DNA of 64,000 nucleotides from assembly GCF_028752835.1 (NCBI RefSeq), contig NZ_CP087952.1, positions 1,221,041 to 1,285,040 of the forward strand, read 5' to 3'. Positions 25,499-35,174 of this stretch are shown here, one piece after another (positions within the stretch are counted from its first letter, which is position 1; each line of letters begins with the position of its first letter). The notes beneath the pieces are model-generated. The model was not told the origin of the DNA and searched no databases. It saw only the letters and a program-made list of their open reading frames with translations. The stretch is from Desulfosarcina sp. BuS5 (GTDB lineage Bacteria > Desulfobacterota > Desulfobacteria > Desulfobacterales > BuS5). The translations under genes were made by a program, and so were the position numbers.

Positions 25499-25885
25499 AT
25501 GAGAGATAAAAGAACTTATGCTATAATAGGAGCGGCAATTGAGGTGCATAAAGAGCTATGGTGCGGTTTTCTCGAGGCGGTTTATCAGGAGGCTTTGGAG
25601 AAAGAATTCAGGATGCAAAAAATACCCTTCAAATCGCAGCCGGTTGTTAAAATATTTTACAAAGGCAAACCGTTGGCCAAGACGTATCAGCCGGATTTTG
25701 TATGTTTTGATGAGGTTATTATTGAAATTAAAGCATTAGGCGCACTATCCGGGATAGAAGAAGCACAACTCATTAATTATCTCAAGACTGCCAGGCTGAG
25801 TGTTGGCCTTTTGATTAACTTCGGAGCCAGGTCACTGGAATACAAGAGGCTGATTTACACAAATAAATCTGTGCAATCTGCGTAA
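25499..25885 (+). CDS. GxxExxY family protein
   Basis: 128 residues: TYAIIGAAIEVHKELWCGFLEAVYQEALEKEF, then PVVKIFYKGKPL...YQPDFVCFDEVIIEIKALGAL and INYLKTARLSVGLLINFGARSLEYKRL. The family is named for the G-x-x-E-x-x-Y motif (GFLEAVY here) and has a PD-(D/E)xK-like core (PDF...EIKA). Its biological role is not settled. It is flanked by repeats of the type AATCTGCGTAATCTGCGG common around these genes. Confidence 0.82.
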   Translation: MRDKRTYAIIGAAIEVHKELWCGFLEAVYQEALEKEFRMQKIPFKSQPVVKIFYKGKPLAKTYQPDFVCFDEVIIEIKALGALSGIEEAQLINYLKTARLSVGLLINFGARSLEYKRLIYTNKSVQSA

Positions 25886-25971
25886 TCTGCGGATACATTA
25901 AAAATATAAACAGGAAAATGAACGATGCCCAAAGCGGCATGAAAAAGGAAAGGAGATTGATTTTTCTATCA

Positions 25972-25989
25972 GTACATATTAAAATGTAC
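25972..25989 (+). promoter_or_regulatory. Operator-like palindrome before phd/PIN module
   Basis: GTACAT and ATGTAC around six bases, 27 bases upstream of the antitoxin ATG. In the remnant copy at ~22720-22740 one half-site is mutated. Confidence 0.6.
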
Positions 25990-26016
25990 ACAATCATATG
26001 GGGAGGTGATCAATAA

Positions 26017-26250
26017 ATGGAAATCAATGTCGCAGAATTCCGGGCAAATTGTTTTAAGATCCTTGATCAGGTCAGGGTAACGCATAAAGAGGTGATTATT
26101 ACCAAACGAGGCGAGCCGATTGCAAAGTTGGTGCATTTTGCGCGGAAGAACGAAAAAGATCCTTTCCTCGGAAGCATGGAAGGTCTTGTTGAAACTATTG
26201 GCGATTTAACTGAAACGGTCATTGATCCTGACGCATGGGAACTTGATTAA
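26017..26250 (+). CDS. Phd/YefM family antitoxin
   Basis: 77 residues after a GGAGGTG site: MEINVAEFRANCFKILDQVR, EVIITKRGEPIAKLVHF, the Phd/YefM fold, plus an acidic C-terminus. Three bases separate it from the PIN gene. Confidence 0.88.
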   Translation: MEINVAEFRANCFKILDQVRVTHKEVIITKRGEPIAKLVHFARKNEKDPFLGSMEGLVETIGDLTETVIDPDAWELD

Positions 26251-26253
26251 GTT

Positions 26254-26607
26254 ATGATTCTACTGGATACGCATACCTGGATATGGTCGCATAGCGCAAC
26301 AAAGCTGTTGTCCGATAATGTCAAAAAATTGATTAAAAAGACGCAAACAGATCAACGCGCCATTGCCTCAATTTCTATATGGGAATTTGCAATGATGGTG
26401 ACCAAAGGGCGCATAAATGTAAAAATTGATCCAAAGCGCTGGCTGAACAATGCTATAGAGAATAGCGGTTTACGGGTAATTGAGTTAACGCCTGAAATAG
26501 CGATGGAGTCATGCAATCTTCCTGGCGGTTTCCATAAAGACCCGGCAGATCGAATCATTAAGGATAGAAAGATTATAGAATATCCACATGTACAAGCTGT
26601 TTGGTAA
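26254..26607 (+). CDS. PIN-domain toxin with short internal deletion
   Basis: 117 residues: ILLDTHTWIWSHSATKLLSD, AIASISIWEFAMMVTKGRI, and DPADRIIKDRKIIEYPHVQAVW. Relatives have about a dozen more residues between DPADRII and KDRKIIEYPHV (a helix and the strand leading to the last Asp). This looks like an in-frame loss of ~36 bp that removes part of the active-site fold. It is probably inactive while its antitoxin is whole. Confidence 0.78.
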   Translation: MILLDTHTWIWSHSATKLLSDNVKKLIKKTQTDQRAIASISIWEFAMMVTKGRINVKIDPKRWLNNAIENSGLRVIELTPEIAMESCNLPGGFHKDPADRIIKDRKIIEYPHVQAVW

Positions 26608-26764
26608 GAATGAGCCGTATTTAGCACCTTACTCCTGAACTTCTGTCATAAAAAACAAGAAAATTATAATGAAAAATTAGCTACAAATTTTGTAGGTGAT
26701 TACATATATTTGGTAAATACAATGAGTTGGGTTGCGGGTGCAAAGTTCGCCTTGGAATTTTAAC

Positions 26765-28327
26765 ATGAAAACAGAATATAATAAAACGGCATTGGCAGGA
26801 ACAGGATTTTATGTTCTTCTGGTTGCCGGAATTTTTTTTAACACTTTCACTTATTTGGCGCCGCAATGGCAGCGGGATGATTTCACGTATTGCTATCTTG
26901 TTCCTTTTATAGTTATTTATCTTATCTGGGAAAAAAAGGATCAGCTTTCGGCAACCCCTTCCATCCCTTCCTGGAAAGGTCTGCCGGTTTTAGGGCTGGG
27001 TATCGTATTTTTCTGGCTTGGCGAGCTGGGCGGTGAGTATTTTACCTTATACCTGTCTTTCTGGCTGATCCTTGCAGGTTTGTGTCTGCTTCATCTGGGC
27101 TGGGAGAAATCAAAAATTATTTCTTTTCCGCTGACTTTGATCCTGGCTCTTTTTCCGCCTCCCAATTTTATTTACCAGAAAATTTCCGTGACTCTTAAAT
27201 TGCTTTCCTCCCAATTAGGAGTTTTTATAATGCAGCTTTTCGGTATGTCTGCCTACCGGGAAGGGAATGTGATTGATCTCGGTTTCACACAGTTGCAGGT
27301 TGTGGATGCCTGCAGCGGGTTGAGGTATCTTTTTCCCCTGATGGTTTTAGGGATTCTGCTGGCCTATTTTTATAAGGAGGCTTTCTGGAAAAAAGTTTTG
27401 GTGGTTATTTCCACTGTTCCCATATCAATCCTTGTTAACGGGCTTCGGATTGCTTCTGTCGGAATGCTCTACCCCGTTTTTGGCCCTAAAGTTGCGAGTG
27501 GTTTTTTTCATGACTTTTCCGGCTGGTTTATTTTCATGGTTTCCCTGGGAATTCTGCTGTTTGAGATGTGGGTGTTGAAAAAGATTTATCCACAGATGAG
27601 CGCAGGGCATAAAGAGCAGGGCGCCGGAGCAGAGGCTGAAGCCGGGATAATCCAAAACCCGAAACCCAAAACCCGAAATTTACTTTTTCAGCCGCAGTTT
27701 GTGGCGGCTGTTATTTTGCTGGGTGCGACATGGGGACTTTCCCAGGGGATTGAGTTCCGGGAAAAGGTTCCGATTGCTAAATCTTTTGATCAGTTTCCGG
27801 TAAAAATTGGGGAATGGAACGGCACGCGCGGAATAATGGAACAGAAGTTTATTGATGCCCTTGATTTAAGCGATTATGTTCTGGTGGATTATTTGAATCA
27901 GAAAGGCCGGAGTGTCAATTTTTATGTTGCCTATTATGAAAGCCAGCGTAAAGGGGAATCGATCCATTCTCCGGCCACTTGTATGCCTGGAGGTGGATGG
28001 ATTTTCAAGCAGGCCGGGGCTGTCAAATTACCTTTTAAACTGAAAGATAAAGGCTTGGTGCCGGTAAACCGCGTTTTGATGGAAAAAAGCGGGAGCAGGC
28101 AGCTTACTTATTACTGGTTCCCTCAGCGGGGAAGAATTCTGACAAATGCTTATCAGCTAAAGCTTTTTGCTTTCTGGGATGCGCTCACCAGGCAAAGGAC
28201 GGACGGCGCGCTGGTGCGGGTAATGACACCGGTTTACGAGTTTGAGGAGCTGGAAAATGCCGAAAAAAGGCTTCAGGAATTTGTGCGGGAGATTGTGCCG
28301 GAGCTGGAGGAATATTTGCCTCAGTAA
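26765..28327 (+). CDS. xrtD: Exosortase XrtD with C-terminal EpsI domain
   Basis: 520 residues; the ATG at 26765 is preferred over an upstream TTG. The N-terminal ~290 residues form about eight membrane segments with the exosortase catalytic residues Cys183 (DACSGLRYL), Arg228 (VNGLRIA) and His249 (FHDFSGW). From ~330 on is a periplasmic EpsI-type domain (FPVKIGEWNGTRG, HSPATCMPGGGW). This fusion is typical of XrtD, which cuts VPLPA-CTERM sorting signals at the cell surface in organisms making EPS. No such substrate gene is visible in the window. It stands alone at the end of the decayed polysaccharide region. Confidence 0.9.
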   Translation: MKTEYNKTALAGTGFYVLLVAGIFFNTFTYLAPQWQRDDFTYCYLVPFIVIYLIWEKKDQLSATPSIPSWKGLPVLGLGIVFFWLGELGGEYFTLYLSFWLILAGLCLLHLGWEKSKIISFPLTLILALFPPPNFIYQKISVTLKLLSSQLGVFIMQLFGMSAYREGNVIDLGFTQLQVVDACSGLRYLFPLMVLGILLAYFYKEAFWKKVLVVISTVPISILVNGLRIASVGMLYPVFGPKVASGFFHDFSGWFIFMVSLGILLFEMWVLKKIYPQMSAGHKEQGAGAEAEAGIIQNPKPKTRNLLFQPQFVAAVILLGATWGLSQGIEFREKVPIAKSFDQFPVKIGEWNGTRGIMEQKFIDALDLSDYVLVDYLNQKGRSVNFYVAYYESQRKGESIHSPATCMPGGGWIFKQAGAVKLPFKLKDKGLVPVNRVLMEKSGSRQLTYYWFPQRGRILTNAYQLKLFAFWDALTRQRTDGALVRVMTPVYEFEELENAEKRLQEFVREIVPELEEYLPQ

Positions 28328-28563
28328 TAATCCGTAGAATAGCACTAACGACAAATGTCGCCGGATATTATATTCTCGTTATATAGATTTTCAGATAATT
28401 ACCCGATTTTAAAATTAGGCACAAAGCCAGAGGGAGGAAGGCGTATTGTAATACTTCGACGACCGATAACGCAGTGAAATTATTTATGTGAAAATTTATA
28501 GGGAGTTGTTCCCCACTTCTTCATCCGAGACATTGATATACTTTTTCAGTTTTTTAAATGTAT
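28328..28563. other. Intergenic region between convergent genes
   Basis: No gene or strong terminator hairpin is seen. Confidence 0.5.
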
Positions 28564-29907
28564 TTACTTGATTTTGCATCCTGTCAGTCGGTTTAGAACC
28601 TGACCGGTAATAACTTTTGGAAAAAAATATGTCGATTTTCTCGGCATGATCAGCCCCATCTCCGCGATTTGTTGAACTTGCTTTATTAATGTTGGATTTA
28701 GAATGAAAGTAATATCGGCTTTTCCTGGGGTGACAGCATCTATGGCTTCGGAATAATCGGTGGTATACGAAAACAACTCTTCATCGTCCATTCGTTTTTG
28801 ATCAAAGTCAAGTATCCTGGTTAAAATAAGATTTGTTAGGATGGTTACATCCAGACTCCTTATAGCAGCGGGCATCACATCTGAAAAGATATCTTCCATG
28901 GCTTGGGGTTTCGGGGTTAAAAGTAATAGCTCAGGGCAATTTTTCATAAATACGCCGATAATATTTTTTGCGCTATTTGCTTTCAGGGTCGAAATAAAAT
29001 TATCTTTCGCTTTTTCGTTGTCATTGTTTTTATAGGGTATTGTCGTTATGTCAAAAAAATCATCACATCTTTTTTTAAAAGAGGAGAGTTCTGTACCTGT
29101 TAAACCGGTCAGGATACGGTGGGCCGGGAGTATAATCAGCCCTGGGTCTCCCATGCTGCAAAGATACATCATTACAAAGTTGGCAGGATGGTCAGCATTA
29201 AAATCCGGATTATTGGCGGAGATCCATTCCTTGTAATTCAAGGATGTTTCGTATCTGTGATGCCCGTCCGCGATAAAAAGTTTTTTATCCTTCATGGCAT
29301 CCGCAACATAGGCGTGTATATCTCTGTCGGTTATGCGCCATTGTCTGTGTTTATGCCCCTTATAATCCGTGAAGTCCATGTCAGGCGGTTTATCTGAAAC
29401 AGCATCTTTAAGTGAGTTTAAAATTATATTTTGCTTATCGGAATATAGGGAAAATATAGAACTGAAATTAGCATGGCATTTTTTCAAAAGCCCTAAACGC
29501 TCTGATTTGACTTTTGAGAATGTCTTTTCATGGGGTAAAATAATGCCCCTGTCAAAAGGCATAAGGCGCGCCAACGCTGTTAATCCGTAACGCGTAACAG
29601 TTCTGTTTCCCAAAGGAAACTCGTGCGTTGTCAAATAAAAAGCAGGCACCCGGTCCTGAACAAGAATTCCATCATCAAGCCATTTTGTAAAATAATTTGA
29701 TGCTTTAGCGTGATAGGTTTCTTTGTCCGGATCATGTTCATTTTTTTTACCAAGGATTAATCTGATGATATTATATGAATTGACCTTGTGGTATTCATCC
29801 CGTTCATCGTCGGATATCACGTCGTACGGGGGTGTAACGACGTTAGCCATGTTGCCGATTTTGTCAGTGTTATATAGAATGCCTTTAAATGGAATAATTT
29901 CCGCCAT
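28564..29907 (-). CDS. DUF1015 family protein
   Basis: 447 residues starting MAEIIPFKGILYNTDKIGNM and VVTPPYDVISDDERDEY, the DUF1015 opening; other conserved parts are DGILVQDRVPAFYLTTHEF, GIILPHEKTFSKVKSERLGL and ADGHHRYETSLNY. The family is widespread in anaerobes and often annotated as a predicted kinase-like or HTH-linked protein without proven function. It is complete and single-copy here. Confidence 0.9.
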   Translation of the reverse strand: MAEIIPFKGILYNTDKIGNMANVVTPPYDVISDDERDEYHKVNSYNIIRLILGKKNEHDPDKETYHAKASNYFTKWLDDGILVQDRVPAFYLTTHEFPLGNRTVTRYGLTALARLMPFDRGIILPHEKTFSKVKSERLGLLKKCHANFSSIFSLYSDKQNIILNSLKDAVSDKPPDMDFTDYKGHKHRQWRITDRDIHAYVADAMKDKKLFIADGHHRYETSLNYKEWISANNPDFNADHPANFVMMYLCSMGDPGLIILPAHRILTGLTGTELSSFKKRCDDFFDITTIPYKNNDNEKAKDNFISTLKANSAKNIIGVFMKNCPELLLLTPKPQAMEDIFSDVMPAAIRSLDVTILTNLILTRILDFDQKRMDDEELFSYTTDYSEAIDAVTPGKADITFILNPTLIKQVQQIAEMGLIMPRKSTYFFPKVITGQVLNRLTGCKIK

Positions 29908-30055
29908 ACCTCTGATTCCTTATTTTTTTACAAAACATAAATAATAAAAGTTATTGAAACTGATATTATAATATAGACCATTGTTCAAGTTAAATCATGA
30001 TCGTTTTTTAAATACTATTTTGGTTTTATCCGGTGCTGACTGCTAATTTGAATTC

Positions 30056-30082
30056 TTGACAGTTGAGATTAAAAGGTATACT
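30056..30082 (+). promoter_or_regulatory. Promoter of tRNA-Ser
   Basis: TTGACA (30056-30061) and TATACT (30077-30082) with a 15-base spacer, ending 22 bases before the tRNA. Confidence 0.65.
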
Positions 30083-30104
30083 TCAAAACGCGATGTACTA
30101 AGTT

Positions 30105-30197
30105 GGAGAGGTGGCCGAGCGGCTGAAGGCCCCGCTCTCGAAAAGCGGTATCCTGTCAAAAACGGGATCGTGGGTTCGAATCCCACCCTCTCCGCCA
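30105..30197 (+). tRNA. tRNA-Ser (anticodon CGA)
   Basis: 93 nt including an encoded CCA. Acceptor stem GGAGAGG/CCTCTCC, anticodon loop CTCGAAA in stem CCGCT/AGCGG, a long class II variable arm and the T-arm GGGTTCGAATCCC. It reads UCG codons. Confidence 0.97.
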
Positions 30198-30258
30198 AAC
30201 GTTCCTTACTATGAGACCATAATCTTTAATTGAAAGGTGAAAAATTGAAAGGTGAAAA

Positions 30259-31695
30259 ATGAAAATAGTTAATAAAATAGCGCTCTATACAGTTATCCTG
30301 ATAGCGGCGGGAGTTTTGCCCGGATTTTTTGCTGTCACTCCGGCAGTATCAAAAGATGAAGTAAGTAAAATGATCCCGTCGAATTTTGATGTTCTGGCTA
30401 AAATGGTCTCTCCGGCTGTTGTAAATATCAGGACAGTAAAAACTGTTAAAGGCGGTGGTTACGGTTTTCATCAATATAGACGTAGTCCTTTTGGAAAGGA
30501 AGATCCTTTTAACGATTTTTTTGAAAAATTTTTCGGCGGAGATCAGCCTGGAGATTTGAAACAGCGCAGTCTCGGTTCCGGTTTTATTATAGATCGGGAA
30601 GGATATATTGTTACAAATAATCATGTTGTTAATGAAGCGGACAAAATAACGGTGGTTCTGGCCAATGAAGAAGAGTTCGATGCAAAAATTATCGGACGTG
30701 ATCCTTACACTGATATTGCTCTTATCAAGATCGACGCTGCTAAAAAATTTCCCCATGTGGAATTGGGAGATTCGGATGATTTAAAAGTCGGGGAATGGGT
30801 TGTCGCAATAGGGAGTCCCTTTGGCCTTGCCCATACGGTAACTGCCGGCATCGTAAGCGCCAAGGGCCGTGTAATAGGGTCGGGGCCTTATGATGACTTT
30901 ATACAGACCGACGCCTCTATCAATCCTGGTAACAGCGGCGGCCCCCTGATCGATATGAACGGCCGGGTGATAGGTATTAACACAATGATCATTGCCGGCG
31001 GCCAGGGTATCGGGTTTGCTATTCCGATCAATTTATCCAAAGGGATTATCAGGCAACTCCGGGACAACGGAGATGTAACACGCGGTTGGCTTGGAGTTAC
31101 GATTCAGGATCTAAAAGGAGAGATTGCTCAATATTACGGAATCAAGGGAGATAAGAGAGGAGTGCTGGTTCTTGATGCTGTTTCAGGCGATCCGGCAGAT
31201 GCGGCAGGTATAAGACCGAAAGACATTATTGTTGCTATCAATGGAAAGGGAGTAAGAACCAGCAAGGAGCTTACAACCAGGATCGCGAATATCGGCGTGG
31301 GCGAGACTATAAGAATAAAGGTATTGCGTGATGGTAAAGAAATGATTTTTAAGGTGAAAGTTGGAGAGCGGCCTGATACCCTGGCATCTTCAAGATACAT
31401 GCAGAAAAAACATGAAGAATTGGGGATCCAGGTAGCGAAAATAACCCCTCAAATAGCCCGTCGTTTCAATATCAGTGAAGATGCCGGAATAATTGTAGTC
31501 GATGTGAGATCTGCAAGTAAAGCTGATCAGGCCGGAATTGCCAAGGGTGATATTATTCTTGAGATTAATCGCAAGGAGATCGATAGCGTAAAGGAATTCA
31601 AAAATATATTAAGAAGCACTAAAAAGGGAGAAACGATCCTCTTTTTAATTCAGCGTATGCATTCCGGACTGATCCTTGTGAATGTAAAAAAATAA
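30259..31695 (+). CDS. degP: Do/DegQ family periplasmic serine protease
   Basis: 478 residues with an N-terminal signal (IALYTVILIAAGVLPGFFA). The trypsin-like domain carries the triad His122 (NNHVV), Asp152 (YTDIALIKI) and Ser226 (GNSGGP); two PDZ domains follow (~260-350 and ~390-470). DegP/DegQ proteins degrade or refold misfolded envelope proteins. The leader is a tandem copy of TTGAAAGGTGAAAAA, giving two possible AGGTGA ribosome sites; the second is adjacent to the ATG. Confidence 0.95.
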   Translation: MKIVNKIALYTVILIAAGVLPGFFAVTPAVSKDEVSKMIPSNFDVLAKMVSPAVVNIRTVKTVKGGGYGFHQYRRSPFGKEDPFNDFFEKFFGGDQPGDLKQRSLGSGFIIDREGYIVTNNHVVNEADKITVVLANEEEFDAKIIGRDPYTDIALIKIDAAKKFPHVELGDSDDLKVGEWVVAIGSPFGLAHTVTAGIVSAKGRVIGSGPYDDFIQTDASINPGNSGGPLIDMNGRVIGINTMIIAGGQGIGFAIPINLSKGIIRQLRDNGDVTRGWLGVTIQDLKGEIAQYYGIKGDKRGVLVLDAVSGDPADAAGIRPKDIIVAINGKGVRTSKELTTRIANIGVGETIRIKVLRDGKEMIFKVKVGERPDTLASSRYMQKKHEELGIQVAKITPQIARRFNISEDAGIIVVDVRSASKADQAGIAKGDIILEINRKEIDSVKEFKNILRSTKKGETILFLIQRMHSGLILVNVKK

Positions 31696-31759
31696 GCAAA
31701 ATATTTGTTCGAGATCAAGGAAGCAGATATCGGGCAAAAGGGGGTGTTTTGAAATTGGC

Positions 31760-34700
31760 TCAAGGGGCTGGGTTTTTTTCTGAAACATCCTTCTTTAATT
31801 TTGGCACATCCCGCAACAAGCGCCCCGGAGTTAGAAATGTACGCTTTACAAAACCGAATATGCTGGCCGGCCAATGCTGAAACGGTATATATTTTATTTC
31901 GGGTTTGGATCGACTGCCCTGAACATTAAGGTAAAAGGTTATTATTGATTTCTCTTTTCCTGCCAGAACATAACCTACAACGGGAATTTTGTTTATCAGC
32001 ATGTCTATAGTTCCCAAGGGTGAAATTACCAAATTTAAATTTATTTTATCATTATTCAAATTAAGATACCCGTTCCCTGCCATATTAAATATGGGGCTTT
32101 GCATGACGAGATTATCGGTCTTCAGAACTCCGTCTTCTATATCCAGGTTCCCCTTAATACTATTAAAATTAAAACCCTTTTCTGAAAATTCAGACGGTTT
32201 TTTATCGACTATATTATTAAGACTCAAAAAATTGAGTGTTTTGAAAAAAATATTAGAATGTTTGATAACCCCATCTTCTAACAGCAGATTGAAATTTCCT
32301 TTAAGATTGGATATAATTTCTTTTTCATCAAATTTTTTTATACTCAAATATCCTTCGGTTGAAAGATCAGCGCCTGCAACATCAATATCTTTTAATATAT
32401 CAAGGCCTTGAATTATATTCTCTATCGGGTGTTTATCCAGTTTCACGTAGATATTAAAAATCGATTCAGGCTTGGCACCTGATTTCATGTGTCCTGTTAT
32501 TTTTAGATTGCCCGTCGCGCTTTTGATATCGCAGTTTGCAATAGAAAATATAGCATCCCGGAAAGAGATTGCGGCCGACAGCCGGTTGTAGTCAATCTGT
32601 TTCCAAGAGCCCTGGTTTGATTTAATATTAAGACTTAAATCCGAGTTTTTTATAAAGCCGGAAAGGTCTTTTCTTTTATTTTTTCCGCATTTATTGTCTG
32701 TGCCGGCAATTAAACCGGCAAGATCCAGATATTCGGCTTCTATATTGATTTCTCCTTTAATACCGTTCCATCCTTGCAGGGTACTATCATAAAAGGAGAC
32801 TGAACTATTGCCCAGCATACTCTCAAAAGAAGATATTAATATTTCCTGCCCTGAAAATTCAGCCTTAAAATTGCAAGCTTGAATATCAAAAGGAAGATTA
32901 CAGGCTGAGAATGAAATATCAGAAGCCTCGCATTTTCCGAATATTTGAGTTTTTGATAAGTTTGAAATAGATTTTTTTATTTCTGTGCTGCATTTTATTG
33001 TGCCTGTCGGCGGTTTCTCAAATCCATTAAAAAGAAACCTGACGTCTTTAAGCTGCAGAGGGTCTGCCATCACCTTAAGATAGATGGTGTCCATATCTTG
33101 CAAATCAAAAGAACCTGACAGGGCGATGGATGTTTTGCCGGGATTAGCACTGATTTTATTAACTATAATCTTTTGCCCCGGAATAATATCCAGATTAAAA
33201 GATATCTTTTGTCCGGGTTTGGGATTAACATTTGAAAAATCGGATTCATACTTTTCAACACCTTCGGGATCTATCTCACCCTTACAGGACCATACCCCGT
33301 CATCTTTCCACTTAATTGATGCCCGCCCGGGTATAATATCGTTAAAATCTATTATTTCATTATACCCTTTAGTTGTTTTTTGTAAGATCTCATCAATATC
33401 AGCGCTGAATGATATATCGACGTTCCCCTTTTTAAATATACCGGCGCCTTGCCCTGAAAGAATAAAACCGGATTTGCCCAGCATGCCTTTAGCGTAAAAA
33501 ATATTCTTTTGATTATCTTCGAGGTGGAAAACAGCTTCAGTAATGAGCAGGGGGAGTTTAAGCTCGGAAGCGGTTATTGAACAGTCCTTTAATTTGAAGA
33601 CGCTTTTTTTTAATTTAAGGCTCTTCCTGCCCCGGATATGCTCGCATCTCAATTCAGCATCAACCTTACCGGAAAGAGATGTAATTTTTTGGATATGGGT
33701 TTCAATATGTTCCGGTAGCGGAGCGGTTTCTGTCTGCTGTTTGATATCCTCGATATTGCATTGGGCTTTAAGATAATAATTAAACAGAGCATTTTTGGAA
33801 TAAATGTTGTCGATCTTCATACTTCCGGCATTAACAACTGAAGCGCCGAATATACCCTTTGCGCCAGACACAGCCAGACTGCCGTCCTTTATTACAAGAT
33901 GGCCTGAAACGCCGGTATATGGCAGTGCAGCTTTATCTGTAATGATTTTCAAATTTTTTAATGAAAGTTCCAGCAAAAGACATTTTGAGTTTTCATGCTT
34001 GTTTAAATGGGCCAGCCGGCTGAAACTTCCTTGAAGGGCAAAAAGATCGCATCTAACCTCGCCTTTTTTAAAACATGGGTACAGAGTCTCTTCCAGCCAG
34101 TGAGATACAAGTGGGGTAGGGAAGACTTCCTTAAAGGATGCCAGCGGCATAAATGGAGATCTGACCTTAAGGTCGAGATAAGGATCTAACATATTGTGCA
34201 GATCGAACATTGCGCTTGCGTGCAGGGTATAATTGTTTGCCTCTATATTAAATGACGAAATATTGAATATGTTTTTGATATAATTGGCCTTAAAATCGAC
34301 GGTCGCTTCAGGAAGAGAATATTCTTTAACCCCCTTTGCTTTATCTACCAGAAAACATAGATTATCCAAAAGCAGCCGGCCATTAATAAATATTGAACCA
34401 GAGCGCATAATTTGTAAATCGATTTTAGCGTCAGCTGTTCCTTTTTTTACAGGCAATGAACGCGGGATCGGGGCCCATCCTAATGGCAGCTCCTTTATTT
34501 TTAGTGCCAATGCAGCCATTGTCTCTTTATTGCCGGATCGGTCCAGGTCGATTTCCCCTTTTGTGAAAAAACAGGATTTTTCTTTTTTGAATTCAATTCT
34601 TCCATACATGTCTACATCCAGGATATTTTTATTATGCTCCTGGGGTGAGAGCTGTAAAAATAGATTATCCAACTTAATATCCTGATTTTTTAAAACTATT

Positions 34701-35161
34701 GTAGCAGCGTTTATTGCCGCATAATCAATTTTGCCTAAAATTTTGAAAAGAGGGTATCGCATCAGCGCATCAAATTCGAGTTTGCGGGGAGTATGCCGGG
34801 ATCCTGTTAATGAGAATTCAATCTCCGGTTTAAATAGCAAGAATTTTTTCGGAATAATCCTTCCCCTGATTATTCCTCCGGCATCCAATATAACGTAAAG
34901 GCTTGCAGCAGTCAGCTTTTCAGTACCCGATTTCTGTTTTGCAGAAAGATCATGAACAGTTGCTCTTAATCCCCCTGCAAAATCAAACTTCATATAACCC
35001 GCCTTAAGTTCGTATCCAATTGACGCTCCTAAACGAGCCAGCAGGTAATTTTGAACTGTACGATTTTGAATCAGAGCATTGAGTGCCAATGTGAAAACAA
35101 ACAGGAGCACCAATAGTAATATTGGAAGGATAAAAAAGAATTTTATTTTTTTTGAAAACAT
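31760..35161 (-). CDS. Large AsmA-like envelope protein
   Basis: 1133 residues with one N-terminal membrane anchor (FFFILPILLLVLLFVFTLAL) and a long beta-rich body. The C-terminus has the AsmA_2/YhdP-like pattern (FNSIKGNLDIEDGVLKTDNL, MAGNGYLNLNND, IPVVGYVLAG, PEIKYIPF). AsmA/YhdP/TamB-type proteins span the periplasm and are thought to move phospholipids to the outer membrane. It follows fabD by 13 bases in a run with hemX and hemA. Confidence 0.85.
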   Translation of the reverse strand: MFSKKIKFFFILPILLLVLLFVFTLALNALIQNRTVQNYLLARLGASIGYELKAGYMKFDFAGGLRATVHDLSAKQKSGTEKLTAASLYVILDAGGIIRGRIIPKKFLLFKPEIEFSLTGSRHTPRKLEFDALMRYPLFKILGKIDYAAINAATIVLKNQDIKLDNLFLQLSPQEHNKNILDVDMYGRIEFKKEKSCFFTKGEIDLDRSGNKETMAALALKIKELPLGWAPIPRSLPVKKGTADAKIDLQIMRSGSIFINGRLLLDNLCFLVDKAKGVKEYSLPEATVDFKANYIKNIFNISSFNIEANNYTLHASAMFDLHNMLDPYLDLKVRSPFMPLASFKEVFPTPLVSHWLEETLYPCFKKGEVRCDLFALQGSFSRLAHLNKHENSKCLLLELSLKNLKIITDKAALPYTGVSGHLVIKDGSLAVSGAKGIFGASVVNAGSMKIDNIYSKNALFNYYLKAQCNIEDIKQQTETAPLPEHIETHIQKITSLSGKVDAELRCEHIRGRKSLKLKKSVFKLKDCSITASELKLPLLITEAVFHLEDNQKNIFYAKGMLGKSGFILSGQGAGIFKKGNVDISFSADIDEILQKTTKGYNEIIDFNDIIPGRASIKWKDDGVWSCKGEIDPEGVEKYESDFSNVNPKPGQKISFNLDIIPGQKIIVNKISANPGKTSIALSGSFDLQDMDTIYLKVMADPLQLKDVRFLFNGFEKPPTGTIKCSTEIKKSISNLSKTQIFGKCEASDISFSACNLPFDIQACNFKAEFSGQEILISSFESMLGNSSVSFYDSTLQGWNGIKGEINIEAEYLDLAGLIAGTDNKCGKNKRKDLSGFIKNSDLSLNIKSNQGSWKQIDYNRLSAAISFRDAIFSIANCDIKSATGNLKITGHMKSGAKPESIFNIYVKLDKHPIENIIQGLDILKDIDVAGADLSTEGYLSIKKFDEKEIISNLKGNFNLLLEDGVIKHSNIFFKTLNFLSLNNIVDKKPSEFSEKGFNFNSIKGNLDIEDGVLKTDNLVMQSPIFNMAGNGYLNLNNDKINLNLVISPLGTIDMLINKIPVVGYVLAGKEKSIITFYLNVQGSRSKPEIKYIPFQHWPASIFGFVKRTFLTPGRLLRDVPKLKKDVSEKNPAP

Positions 35162-35174
35162 CTGGTATGGATAA

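Noticed and set aside
5000-26000. CRISPR array or attC cassette array
   Set aside because: The repeats are gene fragments and palindromes with irregular spacing. There is no run of short direct repeats with spacers, and no paired GTTRRRY/RYYYAAC sites were recognised.
33084-33497. Long plus-strand frames opposite the AsmA-like, HrpA and CstA genes
   Set aside because: They are shadows of well-supported minus-strand genes and lack start signals or domains.
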